Shown: positions 11,255-23,508, numbered from the stretch's first letter. The stretch: 64,000 nt of DNA from Pyrrhosoma nymphula (GCA_963573305.1 OY754339.1:7239941-7303940), one strand, 5' to 3'. Notes: generated by a model from the sequence alone, not told the origin. Translations and numbers: made by a program.

Positions 11255-11818
11255 TTAAGGTAGTTTGAGCGAGATATTTCCGTAGTCATAATGGAGACCA
11301 TATTCGAAATTTATTTTTTTTAATTCCAGCATCTGTAAGAAGTATAAATATTGGGATACACATTGATGGTGCGAAAATTTAGATATATATATATGACAAA
11401 AATTCTCAGTAATTATATAAATATATCCACAGAAGTCTCTAACTTGACTCATTTTTTCACGCCGTACGGTGAAAACGCCTTCAAGACAGGTTTTTTTGCG
11501 GTTCTGTAAAAACTACTGCGATGAGTAATTGATAAATTTTTATTAATAGTTGAGAAAACATAATAAATACTCAATGCTATTTTTTTGACGAAATCTAGGT
11601 GTAAGAAATTCCTAATCTTTTCAATATTCCTCCTCATCAACAGCCATAATCTATCTCATGTGAGACAGCTTATATTTTTAGGTATATTGCACGAGTAGTA
11701 GTTCGGCAAGAGGTTAATATATTGATATAATTGGAAAAAATGTGAGTTTTTCCTTTAAAATGAGGTCAAATTCATCAAATTCTTGGTAAAGTGATATCTC
11801 GCTCTCTAACTACCTCTA
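11255..11818 (+). mobile_element. MITE family A copy 1 (TTAAGGTRG ends)
   Basis: Begins TTAAGGTAGTTTGAGCGAGA and ends TCGCTCTCTAACTACCTC. It is colinear over about 564 bases with 26967-27531; shared blocks include CATAATGGAGACCATATTC, TCTCTAACTTGACTCATTTT, AGTTGAGAAAACAT, AGCCATAATCTATC and TCATCAAATTCT. No shared open frame. A right-hand TTAA is not preserved. Confidence 0.85.
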
Positions 11819-12000
11819 GGCAGAAATTGAGAGGCTTTTCGTGAACCTCGGAAATCGTCCTTCTTTGGTTCCCTTCCCGATATGATGGCTCTGCAGTTAT
11901 GGAAAAATTGTCTTTCAGTGTATATAAGTAGAAGGGGACCTGGACCTGGGAAGTCAGGTTGTTATATCTCCAATAGACCATGGTTTGATCGTCCAAGGAT

Positions 12001-12700
12001 TAAAACCTTAGGTTAGACGGCGTGACGCTACCGTAGCAGTTGGGGCACCTAAACACTCATTATCGTACATTCCTGTATTTCCTTCAGATTCTCGACAAAA
12101 ATTAATTAAATGCTTCTTTAGGAGAAAACGCAATTTCAACCTTTCCCAATCATTTATACTTTATGCACTTCATTTGCATTTATTTTGCGCTTTACCTTAC
12201 TGGATACACAATCTAATTTTCATGTTCTGCTATCGAAATAAAAATAAAATATTTCCTAAGAAATTGCGGAATCCGCATTGAAAAAATCGTTCGCCCGACT
12301 TATATACTGCTTGGAATATCTTTCCAAAGTATGTCAAAATAATGGTAAAACGTTAATTCTGAAAAGTGCGGTAGGTTTTTGGGTGCATACTGTTTCTTTT
12401 AATTTCATTTGTTAATGTGCTTTTTATGATATTACTTATAATGGCGTAAACTGAAATTAATGCCGTCCGTCGTCGCGCGTGTTCTTTTCTTAAATAAAAC
12501 ACTCCAGTTCACCATCTTGAGTAGGTACTTGAGTTGTGGTCGGATCTCAAAAGAAACATTTTTGAGATTGTTTTTTTGCGTAGCAGTGGAAATTGGACGC
12601 GAGTCACCGCCGCTTAGGATGAATTGGCATTCACTATGAAAATAAGCAATGCACCTAAGCACATGGAGAGAAATTTGCGGAGAAAGTATGTTTAGGTTAA
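12001..12700. other. No recognisable feature
   Basis: AT-rich sequence. The minus-strand frame at 12432-12662 has no recognisable domain. Nothing else supported. Confidence 0.4.
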
Positions 12701-12704
12701 TTGA

Positions 12705-12800
12705 TTAACACGCCCGGCGCGTATTCAAGGGATCTGAATTCGAATCCCAGTTCCTGGGAACGACATTTTCTTTTTATTTGGATGAGGTTTTCCAGTATTT
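12705..12800 (+). mobile_element. tRNA-derived SINE fragment
   Basis: Short region with a B-box-like GAATTCGAATCCCAG preceded at the expected distance by a weak A box (ACACGCCCGGCGCG). Diverged; the boundaries of the body are not clear. Confidence 0.4.
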
Positions 12801-13435
12801 TGGATCCTTACGAGGTAGGCTTAAATATCAAGTCCGAATTCGTGCAGCCAATAGCAGCTGGGTACCTGTGTAAACGGTCGTTAAGATAATGTAATCAGTG
12901 CCATAAGCGTACTCGGGTGGGAATTGCTATCAATTTAGGTAGGTATGTAGGTTGAAATTTACACTCAATCTTTTAAGTTCCGAGCTAATCTGTTTTCTGA
13001 CGGCGTCGAAAGCCATTAACGAAACCCGGCAGATCATGCTGGTTTAGGTCATGGGCATAAAATTAGGGAAATGGACTTCAGAACGGGCAGGTTTAAAATG
13101 TCATTTTTCCCGCGAACGATTAGATCATATAATAACTGCCACTGAGACTTTATAATTTTTTAGGCAATGTGGCTAATTATCTTATTTAATCTGTAATGTA
13201 CTGTCATAATTAACTAATTTGTACGAACAGCAAGCTTCCTGTATAAAACTTGTATCTCTGTGCGTTGAGGTTATGGCAAAATGTATCTATTAATACTCAT
13301 AGGTTCTATTAAAATGGTAGCATTAAAATTTCGCTTCCTGGCAGATGTTTGCAGGTTTTTGCTAATTTGTGATTAGTCGTTCTTTTATTAAGTTTTGTAG
13401 GACATTGTATAGTACATTTTGGTGAAAACTCACAT

Positions 13436-13473
13436 CCTGCCACACACCCTTGAGGTGGCTTGCAGGACACTAT
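13436..13473 (-). repeat. GCCACCTCAAG hairpin repeat, copy 3
   Basis: CCTGCCACACACCCTTGAGG then TGGCTTGCAGGAC, the inverted form of 9874-9916. No other part of the parent element was recognised here. Confidence 0.6.
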
Positions 13474-13573
13474 GCATATCTATTTTCCCCGTGTGTTTGT
13501 CACATTCATTTTTGGAAGTCAAACTCTACTTATTACAGCGGGATTATTCTTGTATGACGGAGTTGGCCCTTAT

Positions 13574-14023
13574 TCCCTTCAGTTTAAAGGTGGCTGGAGC
13601 GGTTATTGTCTGTCATTTGTATATTTTTTAAGCCGAGAAAAATTCTTGATCCACATTTCACTTTAATAAATCTTTTTGCGTTAGAACTCACCAGACAGGC
13701 AGTAATGGAAATGATACAACAGTCATACTTTGAAAAAATTTCCTTAGTTAAAGCATGTTATGAGTTTTCGGCGCGGTATTCGAAATTTTAGACGAAATTT
13801 TGTTGAATTTTATTTTTCGAACATTGGACAGCGTGACACCTTGATACTTGTTACCAACAATTATAAAATTAATAAATATATTATTTCGCGTTTAGAAGAT
13901 AATATGCGCATGTGTAATCGAATTATTACGAAATATATGTCATTTGTCATTAGGCTACTTGTTCAAATAACATTGAATTGCCAAAAAACCAAATCGGTAT
14001 GATGCAATTTTTTTTCTTTTTTA

Positions 14024-14109
<86 letters not shown>

Positions 14110-14203
14110 TCTCTATCGCTGTATATCAGTAATGATAACACGCAAGTAAAGTTTCACGCAAATCTGTCCACAGACAAAAATCGCTCCTACCACCTTAATT
14201 AAG
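13574..14203 (-). mobile_element. MITE family B copy, inverted, expanded by a TA microsatellite
   Basis: The left edge AAAGGTGGCTGGAGCGG and the right edge CGCTCCTACCACCTTAA are inverted to each other. The interior is the reverse complement of 25193-25746 (TTCGGCGCGGTATTCGAAAT, CGTGACACCTTGATA, CGAATTATTACG). Both edges adjoin TTAA. About 84 bases of (TA)n at 14024-14106 lie inside and explain the greater length. Confidence 0.82.
14024..14106. repeat. (TA)n microsatellite
   Basis: Uninterrupted alternating T and A. The Ile/Tyr open frame across it is an artefact of the repeat. Confidence 0.97.
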
Positions 14204-14576
14204 CTGTCGATTCGTAAATCACCCGTGTCGAAATGGTTTTCTTACTTTTGATGAGTTCGTGTTTCTCCGTACCCAAGTTTTTCTTGCGCGGTCATTCCAT
14301 TTTCGCCACGTCGGACTTGCGACATGCTCTTTAAATGCTTAAGATGGCAATGGCGCTGCGGCGAGCGCCCTCCTCGTGCAATGCCTTTAAAAATGAGTCA
14401 TGGCTGTGGATACTGTCACATCGGATCGCAGAGAGCTGTCTCTTCTCTGGGTCCCGTGCTACGCTACGCAGACGACAGTCGTGCCGAAGCACAAAGTTAG
14501 CAATGTGGGTGCGTGGAAAAAAACGTTCCACTTTTGGGGCTCGGAATCTATTTTTTTGTTTAAACTCTTTCTTTGC

Positions 14577-14775
14577 CCTTATTTTTACCCCCGTGAACTT
14601 TGACGGCGTTGGCATGTGCGATTGTGGCATGAAAAAAACATTTGATAACGTCAGCTTTATTTGGATGGATTGAGACGTTCTTCACCTCTTCCTGAAGTTG
14701 AATGCGAGAGTGAAATAAATACACTGAATTACACCGTTTCGTTTGTATGCTTTACAAAAATACTGCTTCACGTTT
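14577..14775 (+). repeat. Interspersed repeat, pair of 5168-5362
   Basis: Same ordered blocks as the copy at 5168. In both places it lies to the right of a family B MITE (directly after it at 5155; about 370 bases after it here), so the MITE may have inserted near a larger shared element. Confidence 0.6.
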
Positions 14776-15059
14776 CTGCGTGCGTGAGGAATTCATTTTC
14801 ATCGGCATAGTCCTATTCTCATTCAGGGAAATCAATAATCCAACGATGAGATATGCTCTGCCATGGATAGCAATCAATTTTCCCCCTCCCTGTAATTTCC
14901 TCTCTTCCAAGCAGCGTTTGCGGAAATAAATAAAAAGCAGTTGAAATGCCTGCCAGTGTTCCTGGAGCGTTTCTTGGCACTACGCTTTTTCGCTTCATTC
15001 ATTATGTTTACACAATCTATTATGTAAGCAGCATTTTTTTTTCGCTGACAAAACTTGCT

Positions 15060-15325
15060 TACTAATATTGTTCTTCACGTTCAGCAGTCATCAATCCGAA
15101 GATCGCTGTGTAGCAGCCTCCTTCCCCACTCCTCTCCCATTCTATATTCCCACGGCAGATTCTACTTTTACCTGTCTCATAATTTGATTCATGCATTACA
15201 TCGTCGGTCTTCGTCTATAAATCTCTTCATTCAGTTTTCCTCCCCATAATGTTCTCAAGAACGTTTTCCGTCTCTGAATGTGTTCAATAAGTTTCTCTCT
15301 TTTACTTGGGTTTTTTTAGGAAATT
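15060..15325 (-). pseudogene. LINE family A 3' tail, minus strand
   Basis: CAGTCATCAATCCGAAGATC and the downstream C-rich TGTAGCAGCCTCC are the inverted form of the trailer at about 9060-9100. It continues through TGTTCAATAAGTTTCTCTCT. Frames broken; 5'-truncated. Confidence 0.65.
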
Positions 15326-15699
15326 TCTTTACTTCCAAATTTTTAAAGTTTCCACCGTAAATTGACATAAATTTCTTTGAGTTGACTCTCTGGCTTCTTA
15401 TAGAAAAACTTGCCCTCTGTTTGAAATTGATAACGAAGTTCTACCTTTCCAAGCTGTTTTTCCCCAGATTGAACTTGAAATCATATTGTGTCAAATGCGA
15501 GAATTAGTTAAACAGGCGGGATAATAGTACGTACGTACCAACATATTTATATATCTGATACGTATAAATTTAGACATTCGCGATAACTGGTTGCAAGAAG
15601 CGAATTCTCCAAGGAAATCGAATAATGATAAAATTAAGGAGTAAAGAGAAAATAATATTCCATTCCACCTTAGTTTTTTGGTTTTACTTAATGGCCAAA

Positions 15700-16030
15700 A
15701 GGGATTTGGGGTTGGTGTGGTTGCTAGAGTTCTGGCTTTCCAAGGCCCGGACTCCAATCCCGGCGGTGGTGGAGATTTTTATTGAGATTGAGATTCTGAG
15801 GAAATCCGATCCCTTACTTGGATGCTATATCATGGAGAGCACTTCAAGTACAGAGCTCCGTCCGTCGGAAGGGATGTTAAACCGTGGTCCCCTTGGCTGC
15901 TGTCTCGTTGAGAGCGGACGCCTTGTTTCCCTCCATCCATACTCCCCAATCCCCAGTAATCCTTCCCCAACCAATCAACGCAACCCAGTGCCGACGGTGA
16001 CCTCGGTGTCCGTCGTTCGCCTCCACAATT
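15700..16030 (+). mobile_element. tRNA-derived SINE, family S1
   Basis: The head has an A-box-like TGGTGTGGTTGCTAGAG and a diverged B box in GGACTCCAATCCCGG. It is followed by a body shared with 40385, 41740 and 55617: GAGAGCACTTCAAGTA, CCGTCCGTCGGA, GTTAAACCGTGGTCCCCTTG. No coding potential. Confidence 0.7.
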
Positions 16031-16171
16031 AACCAGCAAATAACTAAGGGAACTTGAAAGTAAAATGCGGAAGTTCAATAGAACGATTCAAATACAGCAC
16101 TGCAGTCGGTTTACATGACCGGAAAAGGCGTTCACTAAAAATATAATCGTGTAATTATCTGCATATTTTGT

Positions 16172-16480
16172 ATCATCACATCAGCAGTCTTCAATCCTAC
16201 AAGATAGGTTTGCAGGATGTCTCCACTCCACTCTACTCTCTGCCAACCGCTTCACTCCTACATAATTATTTACTTTGAAGTCATTCATGATTTTCTTAAT
16301 GTATACCATTCTTGGTCCATCCTCTATTATTCTTCCAGTTTATTTCTCCTTCCAATATTGTTTTCATTAGGCCGTTGTCTGGCAAAATGTGTTCAATAAC
16401 TTAATTCTTCGCAGAGTGTTCATCATGTGCTTCTTTTCCTCTACATCTCTTCGTAGGACTTCTTCGTCTGTGATTCTCTC
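16172..16480 (-). pseudogene. LINE family A tail, minus strand
   Basis: The inverted counterpart of 8840-9100: CAGCAGTCTTCAATCCTAC, CTCTGCCAACCGCTTCA, ATTTCTCCTTCCAATATTG, TTTTCATTAGGCCGTTGTC. Conceptual minus-strand translation gives the 'L-A-E-R-R' and 'R-x-R-M-x-Y-T' blocks across frameshifts. Confidence 0.7.
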
Positions 16481-16830
16481 CCCGTCCATTTAATCGTCAT
16501 CATTATCATTCAATCTATTTACCTAGCGCTTACTGGCTGACACACTAATTTTCAATTTTGCTACGTTTTCCATCGATAGCTCACTTGAAATCAGCATGCA
16601 TTTACTTCTTGAAAAAATGTATTCTTCATGTATCTATATATACATGTATGTTAACTTTTAGCATGTCAGTCAGTCAGTCATTCTGTATCCATTTTGTTCA
16701 TTTCTCTCTCAAGTTTTGAGCTAGAGAAATGTGCATTAAATGTGGATTCTCTGTCTGTATGATTTGGTAGTTTTGGATTTTTAGCAGTTGGTGGTGCAAA
16801 GAAAAATGCAAAAAACAGTGGTTTTTGAGA

Positions 16831-16930
16831 GTTATTAGTTCGATTCCGGGGACTAAGTTTTTCGGGGCTCCCGGGTTCACTTTTTCAGAGTGAGTCTATC
16901 TTTCTCGGGACTCCCGTGTTCACTTAAATA
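16831..16930. repeat. Short duplicated segment, B-box-like
   Basis: Two similar about 50-base pieces: GGGGCTCCCGGGTTCACTT and CGGGACTCCCGTGTTCACTT. GTTCGATTCCGGGG at 16837-16850 resembles a pol III B box, but there is no matching A box. Identity unknown. Confidence 0.35.
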
Positions 16931-17373
16931 GGTTAGCATATGCAATGCATGTAAATATGCAGAATTAAATGGTTAGCTATTAAGCTCATAATCCGTAAAA
17001 ACTGCTAAGCAATGATGAATTTATTTAGGTTAGCAACGGTGAAGTAAACAAACAGTACTCATTAAGTTACAAACAGTTACAAACCGTATGGGCATATAAA
17101 CGTTGTTAATTTATCTTCTTCGGGTGAATGTTGATTGCACTACGATATCTGTATTACTTTATTTTCATTTATTTTATTTCCCTTGATATATAGCTTCTTT
17201 TACGCGAATGATGGCGAAATTCGGCGATTAGTCGAGTTGAAAATGAAAGGTACAGTTAAGTGTGCCAATTATTTTGTTGTATATTATTTATTTATTTAAA
17301 TTAATAATAATCCGTATTACCAGCGAAAAAACAGTCACATCGGGTGGAATCCAAAACTCCGAGTAACCTATAG

Positions 17374-18596
17374 CAGGGTTGTTACAGGTCAGGGAAATCA
17401 GGGAAAAGTCAGGAAATCTCGTCCATGGCGTCAGGAAAAATGTATGCCGTGTCACGCGATTTAAAAGAACCGCCGCCCTGTCGGCTGGGCGAGCTGGCCT
17501 GGGTCAGCCGGGCACCGAACCAGTCCGTCTTACCGCCGCGCTGAGGAGCGTTGCTAGCCATTTATTTAAAAAGCATTGGTGGCCAAGATATTAGAAAAGT
17601 CTCCACTGCAGTACAAGATTTGCAAGGCTATCACGTGTTGTGACCCGGAGTTGATAGTGAAATCCGAAGATGCAGCTCTTGCTCGCTTCCGGAACTGCCT
17701 CTCATTGCTACATCTAAGGCAGTGGTTCTCTGCTTCAGAGTTCAACTCGCTAGAAGCTGTGTTCAAGACTTTAATTAACAAACCTGCTGTCTCTGTGTGC
17801 TTCAAAGGATATGTCCGAGACCACACCCGTCTTGAACACTTTTGGAGGCGCATTTTAATGTCGCAAAAGTGCTCTGGATTAATGGTAGATTTAATCCACA
17901 TGATGTTAATATATTGAGCCATGGAAATGCCTTTGTGGAGAGGGGATTTCCATAATCAAAGAAGTTATTATCGAAAACCAACTCCCACTGACAATGGTCG
18001 CGTAATGGCAGGTGTACAACGCCGTGAATTTTGCCGGCGGAATTCTTAATGTGGACATTTTTGACAAAATGATTTCAAGAGTGCGACGTGCACGCGCAAG
18101 AGTTTGAAGAGGCGTGAAGGGAGAGAGCGAAAGAAGACAAGGAAAGATGAAAGAATGATTGGGGAAGAAGTTCAAGAATTAAGAGCCAAGAAAACCAAAA
18201 TTTTGCTAGTAAACCAATTCGAGTGCTACGCTGTCGACGAGAGGCTGCGAGAGCACTATGTGGCCGTTTCTCTGATGCTATGGTTTGGTACGTTCTACGT
18301 CCACATCCCTGATTGTAGACTTTTTGTTTTATGTGTCAATTTAAATTTGACACCATATTTTGACTTTTATTTGACTGCAATTCAGTTTTCAAGTTACTGT
18401 TTTTTATCTGTGTTTATTATAAAGAAATACGTTTAAAAAAGAATTTATTTATATTTTTTTAAAGAATTTATTATTTTATTGACTCTTACCCGTCCAAACT
18501 GTTATGTAATGATTGAAAGTAGAGTGTGAAAAAGTTAGGGGAAATGAAGATTTTTGTATCAGGGAATTTGAATTCGGGAATCTTGTAACAACCCTG
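17374..18596 (+). mobile_element. hAT-type transposon remnant, 1.2 kb, apparent 5-base target duplication
   Basis: The left end is CAGGGTTGTTACAGGTC and the right end is CTTGTAACAACCCTG, a clear inverted repeat. The flanks are TATAG on both sides (17369-17373 and 18597-18601). hAT elements usually give 8 bases; only 5 are shared here, as also at 21157-23508. Subterminal short direct repeats of (G)TCAGG(G)AAA occur near the left end. The interior carries a decayed transposase C-terminus (next entry). Confidence 0.82.
17550..18210 (+). pseudogene. hAT-like transposase C-terminal remnant
   Basis: An open stretch at 17576-17917 reads VAKILEKSPLQYKICKAI, CCDPELIV and a central helix-rich part. 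After a frameshift around 17910 the reading continues with HGNAFVERGF and, further on, ENQLPLTMVA and GGILNVDIF. The 'A-x-V-E-R-G-F-S' block and what follows resemble the dimerisation region at the C-terminus of hAT transposases. The catalytic DDE portion is missing and several stops intervene. This is an internally deleted, dead copy. Family assignment rests on remembered signatures and on the hAT-like ends of the host element. Confidence 0.6.
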
Positions 18597-18604
18597 TATA
18601 GATA

Positions 18605-20764
18605 TATGTATCTAGAGTTACTTACTTAACTTGAATTTTCAACAGGAGGTTATTGCCTTATATCCGCTAATTCGTCCACTCGTCCGTGCTATATCCGAAG
18701 GCAAGCAAGGAAAGAACATGTGGAAGCAACATGGTTGATATTTCGGTTGTCAGGTTACAGTTTGATGACGTCATGCACTCCCCATGTACGTCAATGGTGA
18801 AAACAAATACTCTGTCCCACCTTTTTTGTATTAAAAATGCTGCTTTCATTGACGTAAAGCTTTAGATATCACGGAATAAAATTAAGATTAAATATATAGA
18901 TTATTTGAATAATATATTTTTAGTGAAAACTTTTTCTATCCACAAGAGGCAACTTCGGCTGCTTTTCTATTTCATTAACGCATGTTGATGCTTCATATAT
19001 CGCTCTAATTTGTTAATTACTCAAAGTATAAGTTAGACAGATGCCTGCTTTGTATCACCATTACGTTCCCTGGTAGAATTACTTCCCAAAACAGTTTTTC
19101 GTGAATAAGAATTGACTCCTACTGTTTCTAACCGAGGAATTTTAAATCCTCTTGAACTCTTAAATCACATGACAATGGGAAGCCAAAGTAAGTCATCATC
19201 TTCTGTTTTATATTTAATCCGTTAGGATAATAATTTGCAGAAAGATGTGTAGTTCTATTATTCCAAGAGAATGAATTTCCAACTAGTATTGCCTGAAACT
19301 ATCGTACCAAAAGGCTCAGCTAAAACAACGCTTATGCTTTTCCAAGTACATATATATACTTTTTTATCAAAGGTGTAGTGGCTCTTTCAATGCGCCGCAC
19401 GACTGGAAATTATTGTCTAACGTAGGTATGTCAAATTCGAACTATGTACTGTATACAGGTTGTGAAGCGACTTGTATATTAGGAAGCTACGAGTATGCTA
19501 TGCGTTTTCCATTATAATATCGCAGTTGGACTTTTAAACCTACGACCAATAGGGTAATGGCTTTCACAGGCGATTGCGATTTCAATAAATGTTCTCCGAT
19601 GGCAGCGAAAGTATGCTTAGTTACTTTTGACAACACTTACTTACATTTTAACTGCCGTAATTTGATTAAATAAACTGGTTGGCGAAGAATGGGATGAAAA
19701 ATAAAGTGTTCTCACAACCATGAGGTGTAAACAAAGGCCACCATCTTGGATTCGTCTGTCACGTGATTCGCAACCCCAGCCGGCATTGAATGTGTTTATA
19801 GACTGGCTGCATTTAAAACCGCCAACTGTGGCATAATAATGGACGAATTAAAATGCCGACGAAGGTATTCTCTCCATACAAAGCTTCCCTTAACGTCTTA
19901 CCCACTCACTATCCTCAACTCCGCAAAATTACCACAGTTTTAGATCGCCTCCCTTATCAAATACCCAACCGTCCTCGGGGTAGTGAATTAGTGAAAAGCC
20001 TTAGCGGTCGGTTTGCCGCATTCAGTCGTAAAACGCGGGTGAATTGTTGTCATGCCACATAACAGTCGCCCTCTTGGCTATTATTGTTTGTGAACTTTAT
20101 CGATCACCCTGCCTCGACGACGGAAGGGCTCGTCTCCATGTTCGCCGCTTCGTGTACAATCAATTCAAATTTGGCTGCGACCCTGAGTGATAAATTACTC
20201 CTGAAGATTAAGGAGATACATCTATAATTGCCGTTTTCTTATAGCAAGCCATCGATTTTCGAGCTCGGCCACAATGCTTGTATAATTTGGAATGTTTATA
20301 ATATCGTGTTATGCGTTTCAAGCTAAGTTTGAAAAATCGGTATGATTTCGCGGGAGATGAAAGTTTGATAATATCACAAAACAGGGTGTATTTTCCGGGA
20401 AAAATATCTATCCAGGAAATCTAATAGATTGCTCTTCAAATATTGCAATCGAAGATTGCTTACGGCTGCCAGATAATGAACCATGATTGAATGACATTTT
20501 TTTATACTAATGCACACGCGATATTTATCTGCTTAAGGCTTTTTTAAATCTTGTAAGAGCTATCTAGAACGTAGTTTGTCTCGAAGGAGATCCCGCGACC
20601 GAAGTTAGTGCTAAAATGCGTCAGAAACCTCTTTCTCGAGTATTATATTTACTTATTGGAATTTTATTTATTGGATTGTATCATAGCCCTTGAAGAGTTG
20701 CTAATCAATGTAAACTCATTTGTGCTTAAATCTCTCCCTTAGCTTTTTGGATGGGAGTTTCTTA
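18605..20764. other. No recognisable gene or element
   Basis: Mostly AT-rich. A somewhat GC-richer part at about 19700-20170 contains short frames without domains. No paired terminal repeats seen. Confidence 0.4.
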
Positions 20765-20835
20765 TCGGGAGTTCCACCGGGTTAAATTTTCCAAAAAGTA
20801 CTTGCCAATGATAACCCGGTGGACATCCCGAGAAT
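20765..20835. repeat. Hairpin, arms about 19 bases
   Basis: TCGGGAGTTCCACCGGGTT pairs with AACCCGGTGGACATCCCGA with few mismatches around a loop of about 30 bases. Possibly the core of a small foldback element. Confidence 0.6.
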
Positions 20836-21156
20836 AATTAACGCCAAGCAATCGCCGGAAAAGCATTTTATAATGCCTTTCCGGCTATTTATAATAACGC
20901 CTTTTATTTGTTACGCCTTTTTATAATGGCCGAATTTACGCAGCCACATTTATGGGTTGTTAAAATTTTGGCTTGATAGAATGTGTTGAGGATGAGCCTT
21001 CGTGCGTTGACTACTTCATTGTTAATTATTATAAATGCCCATATTTAACGCCGGATGTAATTTTGCATTTAATTTTATTCACATTGAATTCGTTCTTCTG
21101 TTTAACCAATGTTAAGGATACAATCGTGTGTTTACATCATGACACCGTTTAAATCA

Positions 21157-23508
21157 CAGGGTTGCTACGGACCTGGAATACCTGGAAAAGTCAGGGATAT
21201 TGAAAATGGCTCTGGAAAACCTGGAAAAGTCCGGGAAAATGAGAACTTACCTGGAAATGTGCTTTCGCAACTCGAAACCTGTTTATTTTCATTAAGGGAG
21301 CAGTTCCATTTTAAGCACTTTCTGTGAGTGTGTTGGCTTAGTGCTTTTAGTACCTTGTCTAAATGAGTCACTGGAGCTCTTATTTGGTCTTTATCAAATG
21401 CACCTAAAATTAAAGTTCAGGTCCTATTTTGTACACTTATGCTGAGGATGATGAAATATTTGTTTCTCCCCAGATTGCGTATGTGCAGGTAATTCCTTGC
21501 TAGCCTGTCCCAAGTCATAATAACCTCCAGCATGAGTCAGTAAAATCAAAATGAATGAGCAACAGAATCTCTGGTCCATTGAGTGCCTTTATTTCCCTTT
21601 TTGTGGAAGTATTAGGTCTAGAATGTCTGAGGAAACATGATTTTATATTCGAAAGCCTTACCTCACATAGTTAAGAAATTGTTTCTTTGGCCGTCTTCAT
21701 TAGATACTTTTATCTTAGAATATGCCGTATTAGATTGTCCCTCTTTTCTTTTTAAGTTCTTAAGAAAATTCAATCATTTCCTACTCTTCTCAGTGCCTCT
21801 TCATTATTCGATGGACCAATCCACTTGTAAGTCCAATTGTATATCTTTCCATGCATAAATTCCTCGGGGATAATTTCTTAAACATATACTAGGTATATGT
21901 TGATTTGTTTCAAATACTAAGAGTGGTGGTTATCCTCATTCATTCTATTGTCCTAATCCGTAGTTACCCAATTTGTTCTTTCTGCTTGGCTTTTAAGTGA
22001 CAATGGCATTCCAGTGTCCGAGCATTATTCATTTATCTTCTTCTTTCTCATTTTTTTAATTCCAAGATATTTTTCACACAGTACTGTGATTTATTTGTAC
22101 TCATCATAGGCATATAGACTTCTACAGCTATTATGTCTGTCAGCTTAGTTGCTATCTTAGCAATGACTATCCTTTTTTTCACACTGGAGGAAGCTTTTAA
22201 CATGCATTCTAGTGCTCTTCTTAAGCATAGTTCCTTCCCCTGCGTATTAAATGATCCAGTGTGTATGATCCTGTTGCTTCCGCTCGAAAAGTCTTCCACT
22301 TCAGACCACTTAATTTATCTCACTGACTTCCAAATGCCCACCCTCCACTTTTCTGTTTTCAGAATTTGCAGTCTTCCGCAGGTGTAAAGTGGTGTTACAT
22401 TCCATGTTACAATTCTAAATTGACCATCAGGCTTAGTTGATATACTCTCTCTTATCTGATTGGAGAACTATTTATTCAATTGAATATTTTATTGTAGGAA
22501 GTTCCGTTACCTCTTTGCTTGGCAAAAAATTAAAAAAGAAAAGTGTTGGTTACGGGAAGTTCCTTGGGATTGTAATATAGTGATTCTCCTTGTCATCTAC
22601 ATTTAAAAGCAATGAAACATCGCAAAGTTACTGGCAAAGATTTTTTAGGCATTCCTGAAACATGAACGCGACCGAAAACAATTATTTGTATGATACTAAA
22701 TTTTCTGCTTCTATTGTTTAAGAAAAATTCAAGTAATGTGCAGAATGAAACTTTAGTAAAGTTAACGGCCCACGAAAAGGGAGCTATGTGAAGTAAAGTA
22801 CGTTCCTCATGTCCCACCTTAGTCCAAGTATGCACCAGTGGTGCAGTACACCCGATACGGTTGGAAGTTTTCCCCCGGCCGCACAGTCTTTGAAATACAT
22901 ACGATCGAGTACTTAAATTCGATGGACGTCATAGATGAAGCATCTCTGCATAACCTTGGCGTATGTACCGTTCATTTTCTACATAAAAATTGTATGAAAT
23001 TCCATTAAGAAACATCAACTTTAACGATTTATACTTAAACAACATTGTTCGTGAGTTTGTGTAGTCATTTTAAAACCACAACTGCGATGATTTTTATATC
23101 ATGGGCGTGAAGACAGAGGAGATGCTTTTATTGAAGGATATCTTTTTTTTATCTCGCCTTCAAGTTTGGGTCTGAGCTGGAGAGGGGGGGGGGGTTGCAG
23201 GGGGTTGAGGTATGCAAGGGGGCTGAGGTGTAGTACAACTGAGTGGTCCCAATTACCCAATGGTTAATTTCGGATTTATGTTTAATAAAAGATTCAATAC
23301 TAACCTCCTTCATGTATTTCACTAGAATTCATATTTTTATCACAATATGTTGTGCATGCATTAATCGTGTTTTTATCTTATTCTTGCACTTTCTTTAAAA
23401 TACCCGTTACGATAGAATGTATATTTTAACCTCGAAAAATGAAAATTTTGGCCTGGAAAACCTGGAAAAGTACTGGAATTTTATGATTTCTGGTCTGTGG
23501 AAACCCTG
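21157..23508 (+). mobile_element. hAT-type element, 2.35 kb, non-autonomous, apparent 5-base target duplication
   Basis: The left end CAGGGTTGCTACGGACCTGG is inverted relative to the right end, which reads CTGGTCTGTGGAAACCCTG. Direct subterminal repeats of CCTGGAAAA lie at both ends. AATCA lies on each side (21152-21156 and 23509-23513). The ends resemble 17374-18596, with the same 5-base pattern. No transposase was recognised; a LINE endonuclease fragment sits inside. The right end has been copied by a later tandem duplication. Confidence 0.8.
21600..22440 (-). pseudogene. LINE endonuclease-domain fragment (minus strand)
   Basis: Minus-strand frame at 22048-22299 reads EDFSSGSNRIIHTGSFN, VKKRIVIAKIATK and VEVYMPMMST. 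It matches the apurinic-type endonuclease region of non-LTR elements, whose typical blocks are 'D-F-x-S-x-x-Y-R-I-I-Y/H-T-G', 'R-I-x-M/V-x-K-I' and 'V-x-V-Y-M-P-T-S'. After frameshifts, a WNAIV-like stretch follows toward lower coordinates, as expected for 'G-D-W-N-A'. All frames are broken. The fragment lies within the hAT-type element 21157-23508, so it inserted there or was captured. Confidence 0.6.

Noticed and set aside
13978..14202. Open frame of 74 codons with a long Ile-Tyr repeat
   Set aside because: It is the translation of a (TA)n microsatellite inside a MITE.
14335..14673. Plus-strand frame of 112 codons overlapping a minus-strand frame of 99
   Set aside because: Its right part is the interspersed repeat shared with 5168-5362, so coding is unlikely.
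16837..16850. tRNA-SINE from a B-box-like GTTCGATTCCGGGG
   Set aside because: No A box at the expected distance and no body shared with other SINEs.
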